From an uncultured Prevotellaceae bacterium (GTDB lineage Bacteria; Bacteroidota; Bacteroidia; Bacteroidales; Bacteroidaceae): a stretch of DNA of 39,091 nucleotides. The notes under the pieces were generated by a model that was not told the DNA's origin, made no database searches, and worked only from the letters and a program-made list of their open reading frames with translations. Positions 24,864-32,592 of this stretch are shown here, piece by piece. The translations under genes were made by a program, and so were the position numbers. Position 1 is the stretch's first letter. Every line of letters starts with the position of its first letter. The stretch lies in the NCBI GenBank assembly GCA_947167455.1, contig CAMVIB010000025.1, positions 1-39,091 of the forward strand, written 5' to 3'.

Positions 24864-24909
24864 GAAGGGATGGCTCATTCACGTTGTCAATGTGATGAGT
24901 CACCCTTTC
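24864..24909. repeat. imperfect hairpin in the ftsZ-recO convergent spacer
   Basis: Arms of about 18 nt, GAAGGGATGGCTCATTCAC and the inverse of GAAAGGGTGACTCATCAC, enclose a 9-nt loop. A 17/18 match to the second arm lies at 87-104 in the window, so it is a dispersed repeat. It could serve as a transcription barrier between the convergent genes, but there is no T-run on either side. The rest of 24679-24960 shows no gene. Confidence 0.55.
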
Positions 24910-24960
24910 TACACATGGGGCGTTACACACAAACTCATACATTACCAGGGGCATCTTTTC

Positions 24961-25689
24961 CTATTGTCGGCGGAACGTGTCGCGCAGTACGGTCAGGCTC
25001 TTCATCTCCGGCAACTCAGGCACATGCAGCCTGTAGAACCACACGATGACCTCCAACATACGGCTGCGCACGGCACCGCTGAGGCGCACGCGCCGCAGCT
25101 GTCCGAAGCCCAGACGCAGCAGGCGCGGCACCAGAGCTGCCTCATCGCCCTCGATATAGTCGGGGTGAGCGGGTCGATACGTGCAGAACGCAGCATCGCG
25201 GAGATCGAAAAAACTACCCTCGTGCCATCCGTCGATATTCGGCTCGAAGCCCAGATGACGGCTCAGCCCCAACAGCAGCGCGACGTGGAAGTTGGCGAAG
25301 CCCGTCCGTGCCACATCGAGCCACGACAGTGACTGCTGCAGATAGCTGAGCAACGCGGCATTGGCGGGCTCGTTGCGAAGCACATGGCCGAGGAACTCGC
25401 CCAGGAAGAGCGCTATCGCCGCCTTGTGAGGATGATAGGGTATGTCCACCCACGGGCGCACAATCGATGCCTCACGCAACGTTACCAAGCCGCCGCGCAG
25501 ACGTTCGTCATAAGTCAGCTCGACCAACGTCAGCGGCTGCCACAGAGCCGCACGCTGACGTCCGCCACGCCGCGCGCCGCGCCGCGCCACGAAAGCCAGT
25601 GCTCCCGCCGCCTCGGTGTAGGCATTCACAATCAACTTATCGTCGGTGTAGCGGACATAACCCAAGACTATTCCAAACGTGCTAATCAT
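24961..25689 (-). CDS. recO: DNA repair protein RecO
   Basis: A 242-residue RecO, which loads RecA onto SSB-covered single strands in the RecFOR pathway. The N-terminal OB fold shows GIVLGYVRYTDDKLIVNAYTEAAG (about 6-29). The helical part has LREASIVRPWVDIPYHPHKAAIALFLGEFLGHVLR and a later FANFHVALLLGLSRHLGFEPN. The zinc-binding cysteines of many RecO proteins are absent, as is common in this phylum. The frame continues upstream to 25812, but the ATG at 25689 matches the family N-terminus. A -7 box lies just 3 nt before this ATG. Transcribed divergently from tRNA-Glu. Confidence 0.88.
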   Translation of the reverse strand: MISTFGIVLGYVRYTDDKLIVNAYTEAAGALAFVARRGARRGGRQRAALWQPLTLVELTYDERLRGGLVTLREASIVRPWVDIPYHPHKAAIALFLGEFLGHVLRNEPANAALLSYLQQSLSWLDVARTGFANFHVALLLGLSRHLGFEPNIDGWHEGSFFDLRDAAFCTYRPAHPDYIEGDEAALVPRLLRLGFGQLRRVRLSGAVRSRMLEVIVWFYRLHVPELPEMKSLTVLRDTFRRQ

Positions 25690-25692
25690 GCA

Positions 25693-25700
25693 CAAAAGTA
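25693..25700 (-). promoter_or_regulatory. recO -7 box (TACTTTTG), predicted leaderless
   Basis: TACTTTTG on the minus strand matches TAnnTTTG exactly and is followed by TGC and then the recO ATG. If used, transcription would start at the start codon. No convincing TTTG is seen 19-21 nt upstream, so confidence is moderate. Confidence 0.45.
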
Positions 25701-25771
25701 CAACAAAAACGGCATACAGACACTTAAAACCAAGAAAAAACAGCTCAAAAACAACATTTTCCCTGAAAAAG

Positions 25772-25803
25772 TTTGGCCATTTCCTACTTTTGCCGTACCT
25801 TTG
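25772..25803 (+). promoter_or_regulatory. promoter of tRNA-Glu and rpsT (TTTG - 20 nt - TACCTTTG)
   Basis: TTTG at 25772-25775 and TACCTTTG at 25796-25803 are spaced by 20 nt. An alternative -7 box TACTTTTG lies at 25785-25792 but has poorer spacing. The tRNA begins about 15 nt after the expected start point. Confidence 0.75.
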
Positions 25804-25823
25804 CACCCGCAAAACCCACGGAC

Positions 25824-25895
25824 GGCCCGTTCGTCTATCGGTTAGGACGAGAGATTTTCATTCTCTAAAGAGCAGTTCGACTCTGCTACGGGCTA
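25824..25895 (+). tRNA. tRNA-Glu (anticodon TTC)
   Basis: A 72-nt cloverleaf. Acceptor arms are GGCCCGT / ACGGGCT with discriminator A. The D arm is GTC..GAC with TCGGTTAGGA. The anticodon stem is AGAGA / TCTCT around the loop TTTTCAT, giving anticodon TTC. The T arm is AGCAG / CTGCT with loop TTCGACT. CCA is not encoded. It is followed 32 nt later by rpsT and is probably on the same transcript. Confidence 0.96.
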
Positions 25896-25927
25896 CTTAT
25901 AGAAACCAAAAATCATAAAAACTAAAA

Positions 25928-26182
25928 ATGGCAAACCATAAGTCATCAATCAAGAGAATCCGCCAGGAGCAGAAGCGCCGTCTTCACAACCGCTACTACG
26001 CCCGCAACATGCGCGTAGCTGTGCGTCGCCTCCGCGCTACTACCGACAAGGCCGATGCTGAACAGCAGCTCCCACTCGTACAGAAGATGCTTGACAAGCT
26101 CGCCAAGCGTAACATCATCCACAAGAACAAGGCTTCGAACCTCAAGTCAAAGCTGGCACGCTACATACAGAAGCTGGCGTAA
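25928..26182 (+). CDS. rpsT: 30S ribosomal protein S20
   Basis: An 84-residue, strongly basic S20, which binds the 5' domain and helix 44 of 16S rRNA. The N-terminus [21 protein letters not shown] and the C-terminal half with [19 protein letters not shown] are typical. Full length. It is preceded by tRNA-Glu and followed by a strong terminator at 26240-26278. Confidence 0.98.
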   Translation: MANHKSSIKRIRQEQKRRLHNRYYARNMRVAVRRLRATTDKADAEQQLPLVQKMLDKLAKRNIIHKNKASNLKSKLARYIQKLA

Positions 26183-26239
26183 GACAGTGACGTAGCTTTA
26201 ACAATCAAAGAATCCATAGCAATAAGCACATATATTTTG

Positions 26240-26278
26240 TAGAGTCGTTGGCCGAGAGGTTAGCGACTCTATTTTTTT
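26240..26278 (+). terminator. rho-independent terminator behind rpsT
   Basis: Perfect 8-bp stem TAGAGTCG / CGACTCTA around a 16-nt loop, followed by seven T residues. Confidence 0.9.
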
Positions 26279-26294
26279 GCCTGCCCACAGCATT

Positions 26295-26329
26295 GCCGCC
26301 ACATGATGCTCACGACATCATGTGGCGGC
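26295..26329. repeat. perfect 14-bp hairpin between rpsT and the esterase
   Basis: Arms GCCGCCACATGATG and CATCATGTGGCGGC with a 7-nt loop and no T-run. A smaller palindrome, ATGGCT-GTC-AGCCAT, follows at 26333-26347. The convergent position between rpsT and the esterase gene suggests a transcription barrier or an RNA-stabilising end. Confidence 0.7.
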
Positions 26330-26394
26330 ACAATGGCTGTCAGCCATGTTGAACTCACGGCATCGGCGCGAACCGTGACGCCGTGACAGGTCGG

Positions 26395-27249
26395 TTACTC
26401 GAAGGCTCGCGAAGCAAAGGGCAGCGCCATGCGAATGGCCTGATGCCAATATTCCCAGTTGTGCTGGCCGTTGCGCACACGCAGTTCGCTCTTGATGCGC
26501 TTGGCCCGCATGAGCTTGTGCAACTCGGTGTTGAGGTCGAGCAGGAAATCATCGTCGCCACAGTCGATGAACCATTTCACGCTGCGCAGCCGGGCCACCG
26601 TGGCATCGTCGGCCTGACGGACATAGTCGAGCGCCGAATGCTTGCGCACAGCCTGCTTCACGAGATAGACTTTATCGTCCTTACCAGCCTCACGCTGCCG
26701 GCCGCCATCGTCATCGAGCCATGCACTCATGGCGTAGCATGAGGAGAAGAGGTCGGTGTGGCGCTGCGCATACACTGTGCTGCCGCCACCGCCCATGGAG
26801 AGCCCCATTACGGCACGCTGGCCCTTGCTGCCTCCGGCGCGGTACTTAGCCTCCGCCGCAGGCACCAGCTCCTGGAAGAAAAAGTCCTCGTAGCTCCAGC
26901 CCGGCATGTTGAAATAGCCGTTCCAGGTCTCATACGTCCGCGGACCACCGGCATTTGGCATCACGATGACCATCGCCTTGGCCTCGCCCGTCTCTATGAG
27001 CTCGTCGGCCACGGTCTGCATCTGCCCTTTGTCGCGCCAGGCTGTATAGTCGTCTGTGAAGCCATGGAGGAGATACACCACGGGATAGTGTCGCTGCACG
27101 TCCTGCGCGAAGCCCGTAGGCAGATACACGTTGTACTTTACCCATGTGCCGAGCACACGGCTCTCGATGCTGTCGGTCACCACGTGTCCGGCACGCACAC
27201 TTGTCAGGCTGGCTGCTACGAGCGCCATCATGAATAACATTCTTTTCAT
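26395..27249 (-). CDS. secreted alpha/beta-hydrolase esterase (CE1 / esterase D-like)
   Basis: A 284-residue protein with a signal peptide (MKRMLFMMALVAASLTSVRA, cut near residue 20). The family includes acetyl-xylan and feruloyl esterases and S-formylglutathione hydrolase-like enzymes. YPVVYLLHGFTDD (55-67) supplies the oxyanion region. The nucleophile is Ser151 in GLSMGG. The acid is likely among Asp232-234 in CGDDDF, and the base is His263 in NGQHNWEYW. A complete catalytic triad is therefore present. The protein has no carbohydrate-binding module, and the substrate cannot be named. It stands alone, downstream in direction from a 22-bp-period palindromic array (27349-27452) that lies about 100 bp before its start. 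Confidence 0.85.
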   Translation of the reverse strand: MKRMLFMMALVAASLTSVRAGHVVTDSIESRVLGTWVKYNVYLPTGFAQDVQRHYPVVYLLHGFTDDYTAWRDKGQMQTVADELIETGEAKAMVIVMPNAGGPRTYETWNGYFNMPGWSYEDFFFQELVPAAEAKYRAGGSKGQRAVMGLSMGGGGSTVYAQRHTDLFSSCYAMSAWLDDDGGRQREAGKDDKVYLVKQAVRKHSALDYVRQADDATVARLRSVKWFIDCGDDDFLLDLNTELHKLMRAKRIKSELRVRNGQHNWEYWHQAIRMALPFASRAFE

Positions 27250-27348
27250 AGCCTTTGTCGTTTTGTCACGTTATGTGTTGATTGGTTGTATCCGTCTTTC
27301 GAGAATAGGGACAAGAGACCATTTATCTGCCCTCTTGACGCTCGGAGC

Positions 27349-27452
27349 AAAGCCCCGGGGGAGTTAGCATACTCGCCCAGGCGAGTTTATCAACTCCCCT
27401 GGGCGAGTATGCTAACTCCCCTAGGGGCATGATTACGACTCGCCATAAGGCT
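27349..27452. repeat. second 22-bp-period palindromic array
   Basis: 16-bp cores recur every 22 bp: AAAGCCCCGGGGGAGT (27349), ACTCGCCCAGGCGAGT (27371, perfect palindrome), ACTCCCCTGGGCGAGT (27393), ACTCCCCTAGGGGCAT (27415) and a weaker GACTCGCCATAAGGCT (27437), with 6-bp spacers. The stretch 27358-27421 also forms a perfect 24-bp inverted repeat around a 16-nt loop. The architecture (16 + 6 = 22) is the same as at 7413-7830, and the half-site GGCGAGT also occurs there. The remainder of 27250-27597 shows no gene. Confidence 0.88.
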
Positions 27453-27597
27453 TTATCGCTTCTGCCAGAGCATAGACACTATGCGTCATTACTGTCAGAC
27501 TATCAGCTGCCGTCATCTGTTAGCAAGCATAGGGTGACATGCGGTGCAAAGACAGCCCACAATCATTTGTGTTGCGCACGGTCACGCCAACAGCAGG

Positions 27598-28776
27598 CTA
27601 ATAGGCATAGACGAGTCCGTACTTCTCATGGAGTTGCCTCAGGGTGCCGTCGGCCTTCATGCGTCGTATGGCGGTGTTCACCATCTGCATGAGGTCGTCC
27701 TGTCCGCGCCGCATGAGCACGCCTATCTGTCCGTGAGTGAAGGGCTCGTTGATGAGCGGCGCTGCCAGACGGCTGTCGGTCTTCACGTAATAGGGTGCTT
27801 CGGTGATTTCGGTTATCATGATGTCGGCGTCGCCTTTCGCCACGAGCAGCGGGATCTCCTCGTTCTGCTGGTGGACGATTAGTGTGGCATGTGTGAGGTT
27901 GGCGCGTGCGAACTTCTCGTTGAGGCCTCCGGGGTTGACCATCACGCGCACCTCGGGCTTGTCGATGTCGGCAAGCGACCGGAACTTCCCGGCATCCTCC
28001 GTTCGGCAGAGTATCGTCTTGCCGTTAGCGAGGTAGCCTTCGCTCATGAGCATCGTCTCAAGGCGTGCGTCGGTGATGGTGATGCCTCCGATGGCAAGGT
28101 CGAAGGTCTGCGGTTCGGCCAGCACGTCGGCCGTCAGCGTGGGCCATGACGTCTTCACGAAAGCGGGTTGCACGCCCAAAGTCTTGGCAATCTGCGTTGC
28201 CACCTCTATGCCGAAGCCCCAGTAGGTGCCGTCGGCCTCGCGGAACGACAGCGGCCTGTAGTCGCCGGTGGTGGCTACGAGCAGTGTTCCGCGCTCGGCT
28301 ATCGCCGCCACGCTGCCGTCGAGAGGCAGGGATGTCGATGTGGAGAGTATGTAGGCCGTCTGTTGGGCGTTGGCCTTGCCGAAGGCCACGGCATCCTTGA
28401 GCTCTGTCTCGCCGAAGAGGCGCGTGCTGTCGAAGTAGTAGTTGCCGTCGTCGCTGTTAAGCCACCCTCCGACGTAGCCGTAATGCTGCATGGCGTGCCT
28501 CACCACGCTGTTCAGCTGCTCGCGGGTGTGCGAGCCTTGTGTGGCGGCATAGCTGACGGCGATGCCCTGCTTGGGCTCCGTCATCGTGCGCAGGTCTAGT
28601 GTGAAGCCCTCGGGGCGGCTCTGGCTGAACGTCCATACTTGTCCGGCGACGGCGACGGCGTCGTCTTGCTCGGCGGCACTGGTGCCTCGTGTGGAGCATG
28701 AGGCGGGGATAGATGTTGCACTGACGGCCATGGCGGCCATCAGTAGCCATGTCTTCAGGGTGTGGTGACTTGTCAT
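27598..28776 (-). CDS. family 3 solute-binding protein (PheC-like) with extra N-terminal domain
   Basis: A 392-residue exported protein, probably a lipoprotein (hydrophobic N-terminus, candidate lipidated Cys27 in PASCS, a weak lipobox). Residues about 150-390 form a periplasmic solute-binding fold: LLVATTGDYRPLSFREADG, GFGIEVATQIAKTLGV, FDLAIGGITIT and VRVMVNPGGLNEKFAR. The last resembles periplasmic cyclohexadienyl/arogenate dehydratases (PheC) as well as amino-acid-binding proteins. Residues about 48-145 (WTFSQSRPEGFTLDL, HYGYVGGWLNSDDGNYYFDS) form a separate domain that I recognise only as a conserved unknown. Whether it is an enzyme or a receptor is open; no ABC permease is adjacent. It lies 79 nt behind gldN, possibly at the end of that transcript. 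Confidence 0.75.
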   Translation of the reverse strand: MTSHHTLKTWLLMAAMAVSATSIPASCSTRGTSAAEQDDAVAVAGQVWTFSQSRPEGFTLDLRTMTEPKQGIAVSYAATQGSHTREQLNSVVRHAMQHYGYVGGWLNSDDGNYYFDSTRLFGETELKDAVAFGKANAQQTAYILSTSTSLPLDGSVAAIAERGTLLVATTGDYRPLSFREADGTYWGFGIEVATQIAKTLGVQPAFVKTSWPTLTADVLAEPQTFDLAIGGITITDARLETMLMSEGYLANGKTILCRTEDAGKFRSLADIDKPEVRVMVNPGGLNEKFARANLTHATLIVHQQNEEIPLLVAKGDADIMITEITEAPYYVKTDSRLAAPLINEPFTHGQIGVLMRRGQDDLMQMVNTAIRRMKADGTLRQLHEKYGLVYAY

Positions 28777-28855
28777 TGTTGGAAGTTGGTTGCCGGCTGG
28801 ATGTTACGAGGTCACGGCAGCGTGTGTCGGCCGGTGTGGGGCACGGTGTTGCAGG

Positions 28856-29953
28856 CTATCTGCGTTGGCGGCGTGCAGAGACACGCGGTGCAGAGCTGCT
28901 CTTGGGAGGCTTGGCAGCGGCGGCAGCACTCTTCGAGCGTCGCGACCCGCTGTCGCCGGTTTTCTTTTTCTTGGCAGATGCCACGGCTTTCTTGTCGGCC
29001 ACGCCCTGCTGTGCCGTGCTGTCGGTTGTCAGCGTGTCGGCAGTCACAGGGGCGGCCCAGATGTGAGCCTCGAAGTCGGCCAGCTCCTTCTCTATGCGTG
29101 CCTGCTCCTTCTTCATGGCGCTGTCGGTCTTGCAGTAGTTGGCAAGGACACGTCCCTGCAAGTTATTGGTCTTGTAGATCTTGCCCTCGTAGCGGTTAAG
29201 CGTGAAATAGTCATCGACGGTCATGTTGGTGACGTTGTTGAGATTGGATGCCATGAGGGGCATTCGCGAGAGATATGGTGCCACGTCGTCGTATTTCACC
29301 CAGAAGAGCGGGTAGCTCGTGGCGGTGCCGCCCTCGTCGCCGAAGTCGCCGGCGCTGAACTCGTCCATGAGCACGGGGCATATTGCAGTGACACGTCGCC
29401 GGAACGTTGCCGAGCGCTGGTCGAAATAGCACTGTTCCTTGACATCGAGCCTCTTGACGAGTGCCGACGGAATATCTACCGGCAGGACGGTGATCCGTGT
29501 GCCGTCGCCCTCGTAGTTGATGTGGTAGCGGTCGAGGAGGTCGCCCATGTTGGCCGGCTTGATGCGGTCGGCCTCTTCGAAGCTCTCGTTGCCGTCGATC
29601 TTATATTCATAGACAGGGATGCGGCCGGAGAGCATGAGTCTGAAGATGTAGGTGAAGAGGTTCTGCTCCTTGCCCCTCGGCTCGGTGGGATAATACAGTG
29701 GTGCGTTGGCATCCTTGGTGAGGTCGAGCTGGCGGTATATGTCGCGTCGCCACACGAGCTCGTCGGGCATAGCGTCGTTGGTGGGGAACATCAGAGCCGC
29801 GCGGTCGGTGCCGGGGACCTTGGCGGCCTGCTTGTCGCTTCCGGGTTTATGGGCTGCTGAGGTCGATGTGGCAGTGTTGCGGCGCTTGGTAGGCTGGGCA
29901 GTGGCAGCCGTCGTCAGCAGCATGGCACAGAGTATGACGGTAAGTCGTTTCAT
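28856..29953 (-). CDS. gldN: type IX secretion / gliding protein GldN (PorN)
   Basis: A 365-residue periplasmic protein with a signal peptide (MKRLTVILCAMLLTTAATA). With GldK it forms the ring-shaped periplasmic part of the type IX secretion system. The conserved core has WRRDIYRQLDL, LFTYIFRLMLSGRIPVYEY, VKEQCYFDQRS, and FWVKYDDVAPYLSR. The last ~65 residues are a Lys/Ala/Ser/Arg-rich tail, probably disordered. The open frame extends to 29989, but that extension is repeat-derived; the ATG at 29953 starts the signal peptide. Last of the porP-gldKLMN set. Confidence 0.93.
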   Translation of the reverse strand: MKRLTVILCAMLLTTAATAQPTKRRNTATSTSAAHKPGSDKQAAKVPGTDRAALMFPTNDAMPDELVWRRDIYRQLDLTKDANAPLYYPTEPRGKEQNLFTYIFRLMLSGRIPVYEYKIDGNESFEEADRIKPANMGDLLDRYHINYEGDGTRITVLPVDIPSALVKRLDVKEQCYFDQRSATFRRRVTAICPVLMDEFSAGDFGDEGGTATSYPLFWVKYDDVAPYLSRMPLMASNLNNVTNMTVDDYFTLNRYEGKIYKTNNLQGRVLANYCKTDSAMKKEQARIEKELADFEAHIWAAPVTADTLTTDSTAQQGVADKKAVASAKKKKTGDSGSRRSKSAAAAAKPPKSSSAPRVSARRQRR

Positions 29954-29998
29954 GAATTCGTGATTCATAATTCGTGGTTCATAAATCATAGTTCGTGA
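29954..29998. repeat. 14-bp tandem repeat between gldM and gldN
   Basis: AATTCGTGATTCAT (29955-29968) and AATTCGTGGTTCAT (29969-29982) are followed by a degenerate third unit that runs into the gldM stop codon (TAA-TCACGAA on the minus strand). Confidence 0.75.
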
Positions 29999-31564
29999 TT
30001 AGTTGACGGTGATGTCCATGGCACCGTCGAGCGTGCGCTCCACGCCGTCGGGTCCTATGGCGCGTATGCGTGTTATGAAGAATCGCTTTCCGCGCGAGAG
30101 GTTGCGGAACATGTTCTTCTGTCGCTGTGTGAAATCGGCTCCCTGACTGACCTCCGGGATGGCGTTGCCCATGTTGTCGTAGAAGAGCGTCTCGAAGCCC
30201 ACGACGCGGAACGGTATGTTCAGCAGTCCGTCGTCAACGGCAGCCCCGAGGCTTCCGGCATCGAGCAGCACGCGCTTGGCCAGCTTGCCGCCCTTGAAGC
30301 GGTTCTGTCCGCCCTGGCCGTCGTCGTAGGCGATGTAGGCTGTCGGGTCGGGCAGCTTGCGGACGCGGAAGGTGAACTTGCCCATCTCCTGCACGCGTCC
30401 CTCGGTGCGTGCGGCAACGGTGATAACAGCCTCACCTCCCACCTGTGTGGGCTTAGCGATGTACTTGCCCTCGCCATGCGGTGTGAGCGAGCCTCCGGTC
30501 ATGCTGACCTGCAGCTGCGAGGCCGACACTCCCGGCACACTCACGGACATGGGGTTGTCGTAGCCGGCGTAGAGGACGTTCATGAGGTCGGCAGAGACGG
30601 TGGCCGACGGTGCCACGACGGTGTATTTCTGCTCGAAGTCGCGGCGCACCTGTTCGCCCTGGGCGTTGAGCATCTCAATGTAGCCCTTCAGCGTGAAGTC
30701 GCCGGTGCGCGAGCACACGGTCTCGTAGATGCCGCGGTCGCTCTTGATGGCCTGCCCGCCGATGTAGATGGTGGGTCGGTTTGTGGTATCTACTGCCGCC
30801 ATGAGGATCTGGGCCGTGAACTTGCCGCCCTGCACCACGGTCTGCGACGAGGGTATGACGTAGGCATTGAGCTCGTTGACGCGCACGTCCTTCACGCCGA
30901 TGTTGGCGGCCAGGCCGTGGAGCACCTCGCCCTCGGCATAGCGCACGTCGCTCTGCAGCTTGGTGAGCAGCGTGACGGCAGCCGCCGTGGGCATGGACTC
31001 GAACATATACTCCTGCCAGTTCTTGCCGAGGGTGCGGATGTTGGATGGCAGCTCAGTGGAGAGATTGCTGCTGATGATGCGTCGCTGTGCGCTGTCGGTG
31101 ACCATGGCCACGATGCGCTCGCGGTAGCTGTTGATGCTCTCGTAGAGCTCGCGGCCGCGGCCGGTGCCGGGGGCGAGCATCACGCTGGTGGCTGCTTCGA
31201 GGTCCTCGCGGTTGACTATGGAATCTACGCGGCCGTCGCGGCCGTCGCTCTGGCGCACGATGAGTTCCTTCAGTTCCTCGGCCAGGTTGAAGAGCGTGTC
31301 GGACATCTTTCGCACCGTCTGGGCTTTGTCGTACCACTCCTTGACTTTCTTGGGGTTGGCCTGATACTGTTCTTCGAAGTCTTCGTATATAGCGAGATTA
31401 GTCTGCGAGGCGTTGCGTGTCGTCGTCTGCAGGCTCTTATCCACCAGCGAGAAGCCGTTGAGCACGTCGCTCGACACGTTGAGTGCGAGCATCGCCATGA
31501 GGACGACGTACATCAGGTTGATCATCTTCTGACGCGGTGAGACGGGTCTTTTCTTTACAGGCAT
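29999..31564 (-). CDS. gldM: type IX secretion / gliding motor protein GldM (PorM)
   Basis: A 521-residue protein with one N-terminal membrane helix (about 13-33, INLMYVVLMAMLALNVSSDVL) and a long periplasmic part. GldM forms, with GldL, the proton-driven motor; its periplasmic domains reach the GldKN ring. The N-terminus PVSPRQKMINLMYVVLMAML is highly typical. The rest shows a helical segment (about 40-225), then beta-rich domains with AYVIPSSQTVVQGGKF, YAGYDNPMSVSVPGV and FRVRKLPDPTAYI. Full length. It starts 32 nt after gldL. Confidence 0.95.
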   Translation of the reverse strand: MPVKKRPVSPRQKMINLMYVVLMAMLALNVSSDVLNGFSLVDKSLQTTTRNASQTNLAIYEDFEEQYQANPKKVKEWYDKAQTVRKMSDTLFNLAEELKELIVRQSDGRDGRVDSIVNREDLEAATSVMLAPGTGRGRELYESINSYRERIVAMVTDSAQRRIISSNLSTELPSNIRTLGKNWQEYMFESMPTAAAVTLLTKLQSDVRYAEGEVLHGLAANIGVKDVRVNELNAYVIPSSQTVVQGGKFTAQILMAAVDTTNRPTIYIGGQAIKSDRGIYETVCSRTGDFTLKGYIEMLNAQGEQVRRDFEQKYTVVAPSATVSADLMNVLYAGYDNPMSVSVPGVSASQLQVSMTGGSLTPHGEGKYIAKPTQVGGEAVITVAARTEGRVQEMGKFTFRVRKLPDPTAYIAYDDGQGGQNRFKGGKLAKRVLLDAGSLGAAVDDGLLNIPFRVVGFETLFYDNMGNAIPEVSQGADFTQRQKNMFRNLSRGKRFFITRIRAIGPDGVERTLDGAMDITVN

Positions 31565-31596
31565 AACTGTAACTTACAAGTTTTCTTATTTACAAT

Positions 31597-32577
31597 TTAT
31601 GCTTGGGCTGTCTTTGGCATGTTGACGGTGAGAGCCTCTATCATGCGCGCATAGACGCCGTTGAGTTCCTCAATCTGCTTGGCGAGGCGGTGTGTCTGCT
31701 CGGTGATGTCGTCGATGGTGCCTACCTGCTGGCTGATGCTCTTGAGTTGCATCTCGTAGATGGTGTTGATGCCGGTGAGTGTGCGGTTGAGGTTCTCCAT
31801 CTCCACGCTGTCGGTGCTCATGCGTGCCGCCTGTTCGCGTACGCGTCCGAGGGTGTCGGTGAGGTCGCGTAGCTGATCGACGTATGCCTCTATGGCCTCC
31901 TCCACCTCGGGGGCGTTGGCAGCCTTGGCGCTCTCGAGCAGCCCCTCGGCTCCACCGGCAGCCGCCAGTGCGGCCTGTGCCCCTGCTGCTGCCTGTGCTG
32001 CCATGGCGAGGTTTGCGGCATCGGCACTGCTGATGCCTGCCGCTGCTGCAGAGGGTGTGCCACCCTCTGCGCCAGGCTCGCCCTGGGCTACACTGGCCAC
32101 GGGGATGCCTCCGCCGCCGATGACCACCGTGCCACCGGACGGCGCTCCGCCACCGATGATGACCGTGCCGCCACCGCCGCCGGCAATGGCACCCTCGCCA
32201 CCGCCGCCGGGAACGGCCTGACTGCCGCCCATGACACCGCCTCCGCCCACGATGACGGGAGCCTCGCCGGCGGCAGCAGCCTTCTCGGCAGCAGCTTTCA
32301 GAGCCTCCATCTCCTCGAGGTCGATGAACTCGTCGGCGAGCTCGGTGTCCTTCTTGGCATCGAAGGGACGGTCGAAGCCGGCGATGAAGAAGACGAAGAC
32401 CTCGGTGCCCATGCCTATGAAGAGCATGGCGTTGGCGCCGGGGATGTGTGTCAGCTTGAACAGCGTGCCGAGAATGACGACGGCAGCGCCCCAGCTGTAG
32501 GCATAGTTCATGAATGTCTGACCCGGCACGGAGTCCATCCAGTGCTGCAGGCGGGCTATAAGGCTAAACTTACTCAT
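31597..32577 (-). CDS. gldL: type IX secretion / gliding motor protein GldL (PorL) with glycine-rich insert
   Basis: A 326-residue inner-membrane protein with two N-terminal helices (about 27-43 and 50-70). Lys41 in LFKLTH and Glu59 in GTEVFVF occupy the positions of the charged residues that work in the GldLM proton pathway of Flavobacterium. The cytoplasmic part ends in a coiled-coil-like helix. Residues about 110-175 form an insert of GGGG and GGxxV repeats, then about 50 Ala-rich residues, which I regard as lineage-specific low-complexity sequence. Start and membrane part match the family well. It lies 15 nt after gldK. Confidence 0.94.
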   Translation of the reverse strand: MSKFSLIARLQHWMDSVPGQTFMNYAYSWGAAVVILGTLFKLTHIPGANAMLFIGMGTEVFVFFIAGFDRPFDAKKDTELADEFIDLEEMEALKAAAEKAAAAGEAPVIVGGGGVMGGSQAVPGGGGEGAIAGGGGGTVIIGGGAPSGGTVVIGGGGIPVASVAQGEPGAEGGTPSAAAAGISSADAANLAMAAQAAAGAQAALAAAGGAEGLLESAKAANAPEVEEAIEAYVDQLRDLTDTLGRVREQAARMSTDSVEMENLNRTLTGINTIYEMQLKSISQQVGTIDDITEQTHRLAKQIEELNGVYARMIEALTVNMPKTAQA

Positions 32578-32592
32578 TTCGTTATCTGTGAA

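Noticed and set aside
26240..26271. tRNA fragment, because the loop contains TTGGCCGAGAGGTTAG like a tRNA-Ser or tRNA-Leu D arm
   Set aside because: There is no anticodon or T arm, and the stem with its T-run is explained fully as the rpsT terminator; the loop similarity is probably chance.
27598..28776. Naming the gene pheC
   Set aside because: The binding fold has PheC-like motifs, but amino-acid-binding proteins share them and the extra N-terminal domain is atypical, so no symbol was given.
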